Position numbers and translations under genes: made by a program. Source: Empedobacter sedimenti (GTDB lineage: Bacteria > Bacteroidota > Bacteroidia > Flavobacteriales > Weeksellaceae). Taken from it: a stretch of DNA of 64,000 nt. This document shows, piece after piece, positions 44,729 through 54,506 of this stretch (the first letter of the stretch is position 1; each line of letters starts with the position of its first letter). A model generated the notes under the pieces. The model worked only from the letters and a program-made list of their open reading frames with translations, had not been told where the DNA came from and did not search any database. Where the stretch lies: NCBI RefSeq assembly GCF_030005555.1, contig NZ_JASCQG010000010.1, forward strand, positions 95,887 to 159,886. The letters are read 5' to 3'.

Positions 44729-47095
44729 ATGATAAAATATTTATTCTTAATTATTGTTTCTTGCTTCACCTATAATTTGACAGCGCAAACAAAATTAGAT
44801 ACTGCTTTTAGAAATCTTGATGAAAATTATGCACAAGAAAAGATTTACATTTTATACAACAAAGAAGATTACATTGCTGGAGAGAACATTTGGTTCAAGG
44901 CATTTGTATTTGATGGGTATAAACAGAGTGCTATTTCTACCAATCTTTTTGTAGAACTCTATAATAAAAACAAGAAATTAATTGATAAAAAATTACTTCC
45001 TATTTTTAAAGGTCAAAGTGATGGAAATTTTACGTTAAAAGAAGATTTGCAAGAAGATGTTTATTATGTGCGTGCATATACGACTTATATGACCTACTTT
45101 TCTGAAAATTTTCAGTACGTTAAACCTATTTTAGTTCATAATCCTACATCTAAACTAAAATTAATTAAGGATAAAAATATAAAATGGGACGCTTCTGTTT
45201 ATCCAGAAGGTGGATATTTAATCGAAAACCAAACGACTAAATTTGCTGTAAGATTAAAATCTGTTGGTGATTTACCCAAAAAATGGAACGGATTTATTTT
45301 CGAAAAAAGTAATCCTACTAACAAAGTATTGCAGTTTAATAATCTTGACGAAAACATCGCTTCGTTTTATTTTAAAGCCGATCCTAACAAATTATATCAA
45401 GTACAAATAAATGATGAAAATGGTCAACAACAAATAATTGACCTTCCAATTACACGCAAATCCGGTATCACTCTTAAAGTTATTAACGAAAACAATAACG
45501 TTGGTTATCAACTAAGAAGTGTTGGTATTCCGCAACAATTAAAGAACTATAAAGTAGTTGGTACGCTTAATAATTCTGTCGTTTATACTGCTAAATTTAC
45601 AAAAGAGATTCAAACAATCTCTCAAAAAATACAATATGATAGTTTAAGTAACGAAAGTGGAATTTTACAGCTTAGTGTTTTTGATGCGAATGACAATATT
45701 GTCGCTCAACGTTTGACATTTATCAATCATTCTAAAATATTCTTAAAACCAGAATTAGATTTTGACACCAATCATGATGCAAGATCAATCAATACGATTA
45801 CATTAAAATCTGAGTTTCCTCAAGATTTTACAGCAGTAATTAATCGACAAAATAATCAAAAAGATAATTTACTTTCTTCGCTTTGGTTAACGCAAGATTT
45901 TACAGATAATATCTCCAATCCAATTCAATATTTTCAGGAAAAGAATAATCCAGAAGCATTGGACGCTTTACTGTTATCAGAAAACTGGAAAAGATTTAAT
46001 TGGAACGAGATTATGAATAGTCCTAGAAAAGTGCCTAATTCTGCAATTAATCCTTATCTATCTTACAAAGGAAAAGCTTATATAAATGGACAGGATTTGA
46101 AAAACGCAGATTTGAATCTTTTTATAGAAACTCCAGAAACAGAGAAAATTTTAATTCCAACCTCAACAGATTCTAACGGTAATTTCCAGTTAGACAATTT
46201 AGTATCGTATGATAATTTCAATATTTTTTATTACCTAAACAATCAAGCACAAAAGTCAAAAAAACAAGATGACAAAGTAATAATATCTGTTTTACCGTTA
46301 TTTGAAAACAAAAAATACAATTCAGATTTTCCTTCAAGCGGATATATTTTATCTGAAGTTAGTGATGATAAACAGAATGAAATTAAAGCACAAACTGAGC
46401 AAATCAAAATCAATAAAATTGTCAATAACAAAAGTATTCAACTAAAAGAAGTTGTAGTACAAGCCCAAAAAGATATCAAAACCCAAAAACTGAATGATCA
46501 ATTAAGTACTGGTATGTTTAGGAGCATTAATGAAACTTTAGTAGATTTTATAAACGATAATCAAAATGCGAATGCCTACAATAATATTTTCGAGTTTTTA
46601 GCAGGTCGAGTAGCAGGATTAACAACAACTTTGCAACAAGGCGTTGTCACACCAATCATTCGGAACGGAAAAGCAGCTGTCTATTTAGACGAAATGTTAC
46701 TTTCTAGTGAAACACTTAGCAGTATTAATATTAATGAAATTGCGCTTGTAAAAGTATATAAAGGAAGTGGAATACTTGGAAATGCAATTGCAATTTATAC
46801 TAAAAGAGGAAACATGGGTAACAACAATGTGGCGAAATCGCTAAATGTGCTGCCTGTAAAAGGTTATGATAAAACCTTACCTTTTATGAGTGTTGATGAA
46901 TATGAAACTCTTTACAAAAACATACCGAATGACAATAGAGAAACACTTTTTTGGAATCCGAAACTAACTAGTGAAGCCAATAATGAAACCATTATCGAAT
47001 ATTTTAACAACGATAATCCAAAAGGTTTTCAATTAACTATAATTGGTTTCGACGAAAAAGGAAATCCTGTTTATTATGAAGGGAAGATAAATTAA
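44729..47095 (+). CDS. Macroglobulin-like (MG2) secreted protein with TonB plug domain, copy 1
   Basis: A 788-residue exported protein (signal peptide ending in YNLTAQ). The N-terminal part (IYILYNKEDYIAGENIWFKAFVFDG, VELYNKNKKLIDKK, YYVRAYTTYM, about 35-125) resembles the MG2 domain of bacterial alpha-2-macroglobulins, followed by more beta-sandwich domains, PEGGYLIENQTTKFAVRLK and a carboxypeptidase-like regulatory domain (SYKGKAYINGQDLKNADLNLFI). At about 600-715 a TonB-receptor plug-like domain follows (LKEVVVQAQ, GRVAGLTT, ..INEIALVKVYKGSGILGNAIAIYTKRG) but no barrel. The product is probably periplasmic or at the outer membrane; function unknown. A close tandem paralogue follows at 47184. 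Confidence 0.78.
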   Translation: MIKYLFLIIVSCFTYNLTAQTKLDTAFRNLDENYAQEKIYILYNKEDYIAGENIWFKAFVFDGYKQSAISTNLFVELYNKNKKLIDKKLLPIFKGQSDGNFTLKEDLQEDVYYVRAYTTYMTYFSENFQYVKPILVHNPTSKLKLIKDKNIKWDASVYPEGGYLIENQTTKFAVRLKSVGDLPKKWNGFIFEKSNPTNKVLQFNNLDENIASFYFKADPNKLYQVQINDENGQQQIIDLPITRKSGITLKVINENNNVGYQLRSVGIPQQLKNYKVVGTLNNSVVYTAKFTKEIQTISQKIQYDSLSNESGILQLSVFDANDNIVAQRLTFINHSKIFLKPELDFDTNHDARSINTITLKSEFPQDFTAVINRQNNQKDNLLSSLWLTQDFTDNISNPIQYFQEKNNPEALDALLLSENWKRFNWNEIMNSPRKVPNSAINPYLSYKGKAYINGQDLKNADLNLFIETPETEKILIPTSTDSNGNFQLDNLVSYDNFNIFYYLNNQAQKSKKQDDKVIISVLPLFENKKYNSDFPSSGYILSEVSDDKQNEIKAQTEQIKINKIVNNKSIQLKEVVVQAQKDIKTQKLNDQLSTGMFRSINETLVDFINDNQNANAYNNIFEFLAGRVAGLTTTLQQGVVTPIIRNGKAAVYLDEMLLSSETLSSININEIALVKVYKGSGILGNAIAIYTKRGNMGNNNVAKSLNVLPVKGYDKTLPFMSVDEYETLYKNIPNDNRETLFWNPKLTSEANNETIIEYFNNDNPKGFQLTIIGFDEKGNPVYYEGKIN

Positions 47096-47098
47096 CCT

Positions 47099-47136
47099 AA
47101 AAACCTCGAGAATTTCTCGAGGTTTTTTTATTTTTA
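47099..47136 (+). terminator. Terminator between the duplicated genes
   Basis: The stem aaacctcgagaa / ttctcgaggttt is followed by TTTTTTATTTTT. It means each copy has its own transcription unit. Confidence 0.85.
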
Positions 47137-47183
47137 TTATTTACCATTTTTGTTATCTTAACAGTATCAAACAATTAATCTCT

Positions 47184-49547
47184 ATGAAACTCTACTTCCT
47201 CGTTATCATTTCGATAATTTCTTTATGCGTAAATGCGCAATCCAAGCTTGATTTAGCTATTAAAAATCTTGAAGAAAATTATGCACAAGAAAAGATTTAT
47301 ATCTTATTCAACAAAGAAGATTACATTGCTGGAGAGAACATTTGGTTCAAGGCATTTGTATTTGATGGTTATAGACAAGCTACGATTTCTACCAATCTTT
47401 TTGTAGAATTATATGACAAGAATAAAAATCTAGTCGATAAAAAACTTCTACCAATTATTAAAGGACAAAGTGATGGAAGTTTTACATTAAAAGAAGATTT
47501 AGAAGAAAATGTTTATTATATAAGAGCTTATACAACTTATATGACCTACTTTTCCGAAGATTTTCAATACATAAAACCTCTATTAATTTACAACCCTAAC
47601 TCTAAATTAAAATTAGTTCAAAACGATAATCTAAAATGGAATGCTTCTGTACATCCTGAAGGCAGAACATTTATAGAGAATCAAACCACAAAATTTGCAG
47701 TAAGATTAAAATCTTTTGGTGATTTACCAAAAAAGTGGACTGGTTTTGTTTTTGAGAAAAATAATCCTTCAACCAAAATAGTTGAATTTAATAATCTTGA
47801 TGAAAACGTTGCTTCCTTTTATTTTAAAGCTGAACCAAATAAATTATATCAAGTACAAATAGATGATGGAAATGGTCAACAACAGATAATTGACCTTCCG
47901 AATGCTCGTAAATCTGGTATATTTTTCAAAGTAGTTAACGAAAAAAATCATATTGGATATCAACTAATAAGCAATAATACTCCACAACAATTAAAAAACT
48001 ACAAAGTAATTGGAACGCTCAATAATTCTGTCGTTTATACAGCAAAATTCACAAAAGAAATTCAATCTATTTCTCAAAAAATACTGAATGATAGTTTAAT
48101 TGACGAAAGCGGAATTTTACAACTCAGTATTTTTGATGCAACAGATAATATTGTAGCTCAACGTTTAGTTTTCATCAATTTTTCTAAACCTTTATCAAAA
48201 CCAGTTTTAAATTTTGACACAAATAACGGCGCAAGAACAATAAATACGATTACATTAAAATCTGAATTCCCTCAAGAATTAACAACTGTAGTTGCACAAC
48301 AAAATAACCAAAAAGAAAATTTACTTTCTACTCTTTGGTTAACGCAAGATTTTACAGATAAAATCTCAAATCCAACACAATATTTTCAGGAAAAGAACAA
48401 TCCAGAAGCTTTGGATGCTTTACTATTGTCCGAAAGTTGGAAGAGATTTAATTGGAACGAGATTATGAATAGTCCTAAAAAAATACCCCATTCTGCAACT
48501 AATTCATATTTATCTTACAAAGGAAAAGCCTATATAAATGGTCAAGATCTAAAAAACGCTAATTTGAATCTTTTCATTGAATCTCCTGAAACAGAAGAAA
48601 TTTTAATCCCAACTTCTACAGATTCAAACGGAAATTTCGAGTTAGATAATTTTATTTCATATGATAATTTCAATATTTTTTATTATTTAAGCAATCAATC
48701 ACAAAAGTCAAAAAAACAAAATGATAATATAGTAATATCTGTTTTACCTTCATTCGAAAACAAAAAATACAATTCAGATTTTCCTCCAAGTGGATATATT
48801 TTGTCTGAAACTAGTACAGATAAACTAACTGAGATTAAAGCTCAAACAGAACAAATCAAAATCAATAAAATTGTAAATGATAAAAGCATTCGTTTAAAAG
48901 AAGCTGTTGTGAGGGCTCAAACTACTTCAAAAACATATAAGTTAAACAAAGAGTTGAGTAGTCCATTGTTTCAAGATGTAAATGAAACCGTACTTGATTT
49001 TGTCAACGAAAATAAAAATGCAAACACTTATAGTAATATTTTAGACTATTTACTAGGAAGAGTTTCTGGGCTAACAACAGAAATAAAAGAAGGAGTTCTA
49101 ATCTATAAGCTTAGAAACGGTCCTGTAAAATATTATTTAGAGGAAGTCCTAATTCCTTACGAGTCGGTTAATAGTATTAACATCAGTGATATTGCAATGG
49201 TAAAAGTTTTTAAAGGAAAAGGTTTAATTGCGGATGCAATTGCTTTTTATTATAAAAAAGGAAATATGGAAGAACGTTCTCCTTCAAAACCGCAAAATAT
49301 ATTGTCAATAAAAGGTTATGATAAATCTGTTCCTTTTTTGAGTAATGATGATTATGAGACTTTATATAAAAAGATACCTAATGATAACAGAAAAACATTG
49401 TACTGGAACCCTCATTTAATCTCAGAACCAAATAAAGAAACGGTAATCGAGTACTATAACAATGATAATCCAGGAAACTACAAACTAACTATAATTGGTT
49501 TCGACGAAAAAGGAAATCCTGTTTATTATGAAGGAAAGATAAATTAA
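47184..49547 (+). CDS. Macroglobulin-like (MG2) secreted protein with TonB plug domain, copy 2
   Basis: A 787-residue paralogue of the preceding gene (signal peptide ending in LCVNAQ). Domain order is the same: MG2-like, beta-sandwich domains, CarboxypepD_reg-like and a C-terminal plug-like region without barrel. PEGG of copy 1 is PEGR here, and the plug-like region (about 595-715: LKEAVVRAQ, GRVSGLTT, VKVFKGKGLIADAIAFYYKKG) is the most divergent part, while the final LTIIGFDEKGNPVYYEGKIN is identical. Both copies could have taken on different partners. Function unknown; a role in outer-membrane nutrient uptake or protein folding is only a guess from the plug domain. Confidence 0.78.
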   Translation: MKLYFLVIISIISLCVNAQSKLDLAIKNLEENYAQEKIYILFNKEDYIAGENIWFKAFVFDGYRQATISTNLFVELYDKNKNLVDKKLLPIIKGQSDGSFTLKEDLEENVYYIRAYTTYMTYFSEDFQYIKPLLIYNPNSKLKLVQNDNLKWNASVHPEGRTFIENQTTKFAVRLKSFGDLPKKWTGFVFEKNNPSTKIVEFNNLDENVASFYFKAEPNKLYQVQIDDGNGQQQIIDLPNARKSGIFFKVVNEKNHIGYQLISNNTPQQLKNYKVIGTLNNSVVYTAKFTKEIQSISQKILNDSLIDESGILQLSIFDATDNIVAQRLVFINFSKPLSKPVLNFDTNNGARTINTITLKSEFPQELTTVVAQQNNQKENLLSTLWLTQDFTDKISNPTQYFQEKNNPEALDALLLSESWKRFNWNEIMNSPKKIPHSATNSYLSYKGKAYINGQDLKNANLNLFIESPETEEILIPTSTDSNGNFELDNFISYDNFNIFYYLSNQSQKSKKQNDNIVISVLPSFENKKYNSDFPPSGYILSETSTDKLTEIKAQTEQIKINKIVNDKSIRLKEAVVRAQTTSKTYKLNKELSSPLFQDVNETVLDFVNENKNANTYSNILDYLLGRVSGLTTEIKEGVLIYKLRNGPVKYYLEEVLIPYESVNSINISDIAMVKVFKGKGLIADAIAFYYKKGNMEERSPSKPQNILSIKGYDKSVPFLSNDDYETLYKKIPNDNRKTLYWNPHLISEPNKETVIEYYNNDNPGNYKLTIIGFDEKGNPVYYEGKIN

Positions 49548-49631
49548 AAATACTTAAATTTATTTAAAATATTGACTGATAACAATCTAAACAACTTAAA
49601 TTATTATCAGTTGATTTCCTAAACAACACTT

Positions 49632-51026
49632 ATGAATTTTGACAAAATTTGGAATGATACTTTAGCATTCGAATTCGATTCTAAAACTGATAATTACGGT
49701 TTTACAGTTCGATTAGCGAAAGAAAATTATTGGACATATGAATTTACTCAAAAAGCAATTTTAGAGTACAAAAAGTTCATGTTTTTAGCTGCAACGAATG
49801 ACGAAATGGTTTCTCCATCAGAAATTGTAGATACGGTTTGGCATCAACATTTAATTTTCACAAAATCATATAATAAGTTTTGTAAACTATTAGGAAAAAA
49901 AATTCAACATGTGCCTTCTACACACAATAAGGAAGATTTTGAAACTTTCTCGAATGCAAAAAAACGAACAAAAGAATTGTATTTTGAAAATTTTGGAGTA
50001 CAAGACAAAAGTATTTGGGAGTATTCGTCAATGTTCGATAGTTTAAATCTTAAGAAAAGTAATTTCAAATTGCGAACAGCTCTTATTATTGGTCTCAATA
50101 TTTTTGTAATACTTTCCATTCCTTTTTATTTTCTCTTAAAGCCATTTTATACAACCGTTGATTCTGAAGAATTTTTTATTGGAATAATCCTTTTAAGTAT
50201 AGCTGCATTTGGGTTCCTTTCGTTTTACAATCATTCAAAATTCAGTCAATTAATCAAGAATTTCGATAAATCTTCTTTTGTTTTTGATCTATTGCCAAGT
50301 GAATTAGTATTTCTAAAAAATGATGGTTTGAAAGATTCAATTCTAATGTTAATCAATAAAATGGTTGATGATAAATCACTTTATTTTTTAAATGATAAAT
50401 TGTACGTTTCTACACATGCAAAAGCGAATTCTAATGAAGAAGCTGAGATCGTTCGACAAATAAAAAAAGCAAATAAAGGACTAACTTATTTAGAAACATT
50501 TCAACTATTATCTTCTACTCCTCTTTTTAATAATATTCCAAACGTAATGTTAGCGTTTAAAAAGTATATTTTTAAATCTAATTTTTTTGCTAAATTATTT
50601 TTGATGAATTTTTCTATTTTAAATATAGTTCTTCTACTTTCTTTTACTCGTATTGTCACAGGATTTGCAAGAGACAAACCTATTCTATATATCACAATAT
50701 TCACGATTATTTTAGCAATTTCGATTATTTTTTATTTAATTTTCTTAATCAATTTATTCTTTCAAAATATTTTACCTCGTCATTACCATAGCTATGTTTC
50801 AGAAGAAACTAAAAGTAGTTTGGATTGGCAATTTTTATTTGTAGGAACTGCAGTTTTAGTCCCTGCTGTAGTTACCTCAAAAAATGCATTTTACTCTATG
50901 CCTCAAAACAATTCAGGAGCCCATAATTCCTGCGGAAGTGGAAACTCTGATAGTTCGTGTGGTAGTAGCTGCGGTAGTTCTTGCGGTAGCGGTTGTGGAG
51001 GATGTGGCGGTGGCGGTGGCGACTAA
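49632..51026 (+). CDS. Membrane protein with GRDP-like N-terminus and Cys/Gly-rich tail (TIGR04222-like)
   Basis: A 464-residue protein. Residues about 30-115 match the glycine-rich domain protein (GRDP/DUF1399) pattern, with VDTVWHQHLIFTKSYNKFC as hallmark. Hydrophobic helices follow at about 145-168, 177-200, 325-345, 352-378 and 398-412, and the region 205-320 is soluble (LLPSELVFLKNDG). The last 31 residues contain seven Cys among Gly and Ser (repeats of SCGSS, then GCGGCGGGGGD). The body resembles the TIGR04222 Gly/Cys-rich-tail membrane proteins; the combination with GRDP looks unusual. The 3' end overlaps the convergent gene by 4 bases. Function unknown. Confidence 0.72.
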   Translation: MNFDKIWNDTLAFEFDSKTDNYGFTVRLAKENYWTYEFTQKAILEYKKFMFLAATNDEMVSPSEIVDTVWHQHLIFTKSYNKFCKLLGKKIQHVPSTHNKEDFETFSNAKKRTKELYFENFGVQDKSIWEYSSMFDSLNLKKSNFKLRTALIIGLNIFVILSIPFYFLLKPFYTTVDSEEFFIGIILLSIAAFGFLSFYNHSKFSQLIKNFDKSSFVFDLLPSELVFLKNDGLKDSILMLINKMVDDKSLYFLNDKLYVSTHAKANSNEEAEIVRQIKKANKGLTYLETFQLLSSTPLFNNIPNVMLAFKKYIFKSNFFAKLFLMNFSILNIVLLLSFTRIVTGFARDKPILYITIFTIILAISIIFYLIFLINLFFQNILPRHYHSYVSEETKSSLDWQFLFVGTAVLVPAVVTSKNAFYSMPQNNSGAHNSCGSGNSDSSCGSSCGSSCGSGCGGCGGGGGD

Positions 51027-54000
51027 AACCTAGCTTGCACTTGCACACTTCCAGTATGTATTGGTTTATTTTCTTCAGTTTTTCTTCCGTCATATGAAAT
51101 ATTCAATTGTAAAAAGCTTGTGATTTGTCGTTGAATTTGCAACTGCCAAACAAAATTATTTCCGGCACGTAAACCTTCCATCATTTGATTTCCAACAACA
51201 GATTCTTGGTTTCCGATAAATTTATTATTGATAAAACTAAAACTTCCCAACAAACTCATTTTATCCGAACTATTCCATTGAACTTCTGTTCCTAAATCTG
51301 ACTGATTTAATTGCTCTTCACCCGAAATATTCTTCTTATTTTGATAATTATAAAACAATGACGCAACAAGATTTTTTTCTGTTTGATAAGTCATTTTTGG
51401 TGATAAACGAAGATTATTTAACTTGTATCTTCTACTCAAAAATAATTCAGAATCGCTGTTAATCATCATATATTCGGTATCGAAACTTGCGATTAAATCT
51501 TGCAAAATCTTATAACGTGTTTGCAACAAATAACTGTCCGAATCACGATATTCAGAACCTGTATAAACATACGTTTGGGATTGTTGTTGATTATAAATAA
51601 AATTTGACGACCATTTATATTGTGTTCCTTGATTAAAGAAAATCGACGAACGAATACTTCTTGTTTTGCCTAAAATTTGAGCCGAATTTGTAAAAGGATT
51701 CCATTCCAACGTCGTTCCTTCTTTGCGTAACGAATTACTTGCCGAGATATTTTGTTGAAACATCCAACGATTCCAGAATTCATTTTCGGTATTGAAAACT
51801 TGTTTTGGACGAAAACGCAACGTAAAATTGAATTGATTTTTATTCGTTTTCAAATACTCAATTGTATTCGTATAAACGCGAATATAATTTGCCTGATCAA
51901 TAAATTCTGCCACTTCAAACTCATCAATTTGCTCAATTCCATCACCGTTATAATCCGTCCATTTGTAAATTCCCATTCCATCAGAAACTTTTATATACTG
52001 AAATTCACGCTGCGGTTCTACTCCACTTCCCACTTCATAATCTACATTTAACTGTAAACCTTGATTGAAAAAAGCTTTATACCACTTTACGCTTCCTGTC
52101 ATAAAATCTTCGTTCGACGCATCTAAAAATTGATAATTAACTCGTCGATAATGGAAATTTAAACTCAATTGATGATTTTGTTTTTGAATTAAAGTTGAAT
52201 TAAAAATAGCGCCTTTACTTTGTTGAATATTTTGCCAAGTTCCTAAACGAACCGAATCATCTTGACGTTGATAAACTGTTAAATCAATTTTATGACCTAT
52301 CGAATCTGCAAAACCTCCTTTCAATTGAAATTCATTCCATTTAAAACTCAACTCTGATTTTTGATTTTTTGTCAAATCATCCATGTCATTATTTTCGCCC
52401 CAAACTCTCGCTCCAACCCAAAATTTATTTCCAATTTTTCGTTTTCCATCTACCATATAACGTGCAAAATTGGTATTTTGAAGCGTTGCTTTTGTTGATA
52501 AAATATTTGCTTGCGCAACTATTTCGTCTTTTTCTGTTTTGTAATTCGCATCAAGTTGATTTCTCAAACCTTTGTACAAACCAGTATTTTCAAGATAATC
52601 GAATTTATATTGCGCAATAAATTTTTCTTTCCAAGATGAATTAATTTTCGCTGTGATAAAACTCTGATTAACACCACTTAATTCTTGTTCCAAATTAAAA
52701 TCTCTCGCGAATTCAACAGCTCGTAAACGCTCGGCACTTTTATAATTTTTATTGATAAAATTCCATTCTGCATAAGGTGTAATTTTCCAATTTTTGAAAG
52801 AAAATGTTTTTTCACCATAAACACGAGTTGCTAAACCAGAATTGTTTTGATCATCAATCGATGAAAATAAATTTTGATCATAATTACTCAAACCAAAGTT
52901 AAAACCAACATTTCCATTATTTTTCAATTGATATTGACCATTCAACGTATAAATCTGCAATTTTTTAGGCGAAATTAATTGCTTTATTGGTTCATAATCA
53001 CCTTGTAAAACGCCAGCAATTGCTTCATTATGCTGAAAAACTTTTCCGTTTTGATTCGCATTTATTTGTCGATAATTTCCTTGATTCGCACCAACATAGG
53101 TGAAAGCCACTTGATACAATTCATCATTTGGATCCGTTGAATATTCGAAAATATCTAACCCATTTTGATTCACTTTTCGATACAATATTTTATTCGAATC
53201 ATAAGTCGTTTTCTCAGCAGAAACAGTGTACATTTTATCAGGATCATTTCCTGCATTTGCCAAAATTTGCTTTTCAGCATCTGTCAAATCATTTCCAAGT
53301 GAATTATTTTTCGAATCTCCTTGAGAAAAGAAAAAACCTGACAATTTTAATCGTTCCGATTCATATTCAGCTCCGCCATAAAGTAAAACTTGTGAATAAT
53401 TTCGAGAATTGTACAAATACTCCACATTAATGCGTGTATTTGCGGTAATCAATCGATTTGAAGTAAAAGAAATTTCGCCCGTATTGTAATTAATCACATA
53501 ATCATTTTGCTCGCCTCGCTCCAACAAAACGCCATCAATATATACTTTTTCACTTCCCGAAATAATAATCACATACAATTCATTATTTTTCCCAGAAAGC
53601 CTGTAAGGACCTTGATTTCCGTCTTGTCCAACAAAATTAACGCGCATAAATTCGCCTCGTGTAATACTTCCCGAAGCAAAAATATTGGTCGACGATTTTT
53701 CGCCTTTCAACTGAGTTGATAATTGTAAACCTGTTACTTTTTGATTAAATGGATTGAAAAAATTTCGTTCTTGATTCGTATTAATATCAATATGACCAGC
53801 TCGAATTTTTGAATTTTTGCTCGCTAATTCGATGTAAACTTTATCAAATTCTTGCAGATTTTGCGTGTAACCATCCGATTCTATTGGCACATTATTATCC
53901 GCAATCGCCGCATTTACCGTAATGTCATCCGATAATTTTCCAGATAATTCCAAATCCAACGAAGATTGCACAGACGCACTTTGATTATTTCCAAAACGAA

Positions 54001-54445
54001 TTCCACGAACCATCGAACCTTTGCTATTCAAACCATCAAAAACATCTTTGTTCGCTTGTTTTGAATTCGGTTCTATTTGATGAAAAATATCAACTGGTTT
54101 CGCATCGTTGACAATAATGTTTGGATTTTTAGCATAAAAAACATATTCGGCTAATTTTGGATTAACAAAATACTGAATTTTAACCATTTGTTTGGCGATT
54201 GATGAATTGAAATAAACCTCGTTTCGTTCGAAATTTATCGTATAAAATTCTTTTGAAATTGGATTTCCTGTCGAATCTAAAATTTGAAATTTTTCGGATA
54301 AAATTCCTTTATTTTGAAGTTTTATCGTATCAGAAAGTTGAACAGAATCTTGTCTAAAATTAGGATTTTTCCACCCAAAATGTTGAGCAAAAACAAAACT
54401 GTTCACTAACCAAAACCATAGAAAAAATAGAATCCGAAACTGCAA
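51023..54445 (-). CDS. Large outer-membrane beta-barrel protein of unknown function
   Basis: A 1140-residue protein with signal peptide (ending in FVFAQ). A periplasmic beta-rich part (about 20-120) is followed by a barrel of many alternating strands up to the last aromatic VQVQARF. The first strands, VRGIRFGNNQSASVQSSLDLEL, DITVNAAIADNNVPIE and FDKVYIELASKNSKIRAGHIDI, resemble parts of SprA, the type IX secretion translocon, but the protein is less than half its size. EF-hand-like YKWTDYNGDGIEQIDEFE (about 815-832) might bind calcium. I cannot name it more precisely; a role as an outer-membrane scaffold or porin is guesswork. Confidence 0.65.
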   Translation of the reverse strand: MQFRILFFLWFWLVNSFVFAQHFGWKNPNFRQDSVQLSDTIKLQNKGILSEKFQILDSTGNPISKEFYTINFERNEVYFNSSIAKQMVKIQYFVNPKLAEYVFYAKNPNIIVNDAKPVDIFHQIEPNSKQANKDVFDGLNSKGSMVRGIRFGNNQSASVQSSLDLELSGKLSDDITVNAAIADNNVPIESDGYTQNLQEFDKVYIELASKNSKIRAGHIDINTNQERNFFNPFNQKVTGLQLSTQLKGEKSSTNIFASGSITRGEFMRVNFVGQDGNQGPYRLSGKNNELYVIIISGSEKVYIDGVLLERGEQNDYVINYNTGEISFTSNRLITANTRINVEYLYNSRNYSQVLLYGGAEYESERLKLSGFFFSQGDSKNNSLGNDLTDAEKQILANAGNDPDKMYTVSAEKTTYDSNKILYRKVNQNGLDIFEYSTDPNDELYQVAFTYVGANQGNYRQINANQNGKVFQHNEAIAGVLQGDYEPIKQLISPKKLQIYTLNGQYQLKNNGNVGFNFGLSNYDQNLFSSIDDQNNSGLATRVYGEKTFSFKNWKITPYAEWNFINKNYKSAERLRAVEFARDFNLEQELSGVNQSFITAKINSSWKEKFIAQYKFDYLENTGLYKGLRNQLDANYKTEKDEIVAQANILSTKATLQNTNFARYMVDGKRKIGNKFWVGARVWGENNDMDDLTKNQKSELSFKWNEFQLKGGFADSIGHKIDLTVYQRQDDSVRLGTWQNIQQSKGAIFNSTLIQKQNHQLSLNFHYRRVNYQFLDASNEDFMTGSVKWYKAFFNQGLQLNVDYEVGSGVEPQREFQYIKVSDGMGIYKWTDYNGDGIEQIDEFEVAEFIDQANYIRVYTNTIEYLKTNKNQFNFTLRFRPKQVFNTENEFWNRWMFQQNISASNSLRKEGTTLEWNPFTNSAQILGKTRSIRSSIFFNQGTQYKWSSNFIYNQQQSQTYVYTGSEYRDSDSYLLQTRYKILQDLIASFDTEYMMINSDSELFLSRRYKLNNLRLSPKMTYQTEKNLVASLFYNYQNKKNISGEEQLNQSDLGTEVQWNSSDKMSLLGSFSFINNKFIGNQESVVGNQMMEGLRAGNNFVWQLQIQRQITSFLQLNISYDGRKTEENKPIHTGSVQVQARF

Positions 54446-54506
54446 AAGATTTTTATAGAATAACGATTTTTTGTGATGAAAATTTTAAATAACCGAAAAA
54501 TTGCGT

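Larger units (their letters stand above)
44729..49547 (+). repeat. Tandem gene duplication (two ~790-codon paralogues)
   Basis: The two genes line up almost without gaps over their whole length, including the upstream sequence TATCTTAACA...TCAAACAATTAA. They are clearly related (roughly three quarters identical in protein by eye over the first 580 residues, less in the plug domain), with blocks of full DNA identity: 60 bases at 44857-44916 and 47309-47368, and about 49 bases near the 3' ends. Confidence 0.9.

Noticed and set aside
49575..49611. Inverted repeat (12-bp arms with one mismatch, 13-base loop) between the second MG2-like gene and the GRDP-like gene
   Set aside because: No T-run follows, so I do not call it a terminator; a single imperfect repeat in AT-rich DNA is too weak for a regulatory call.
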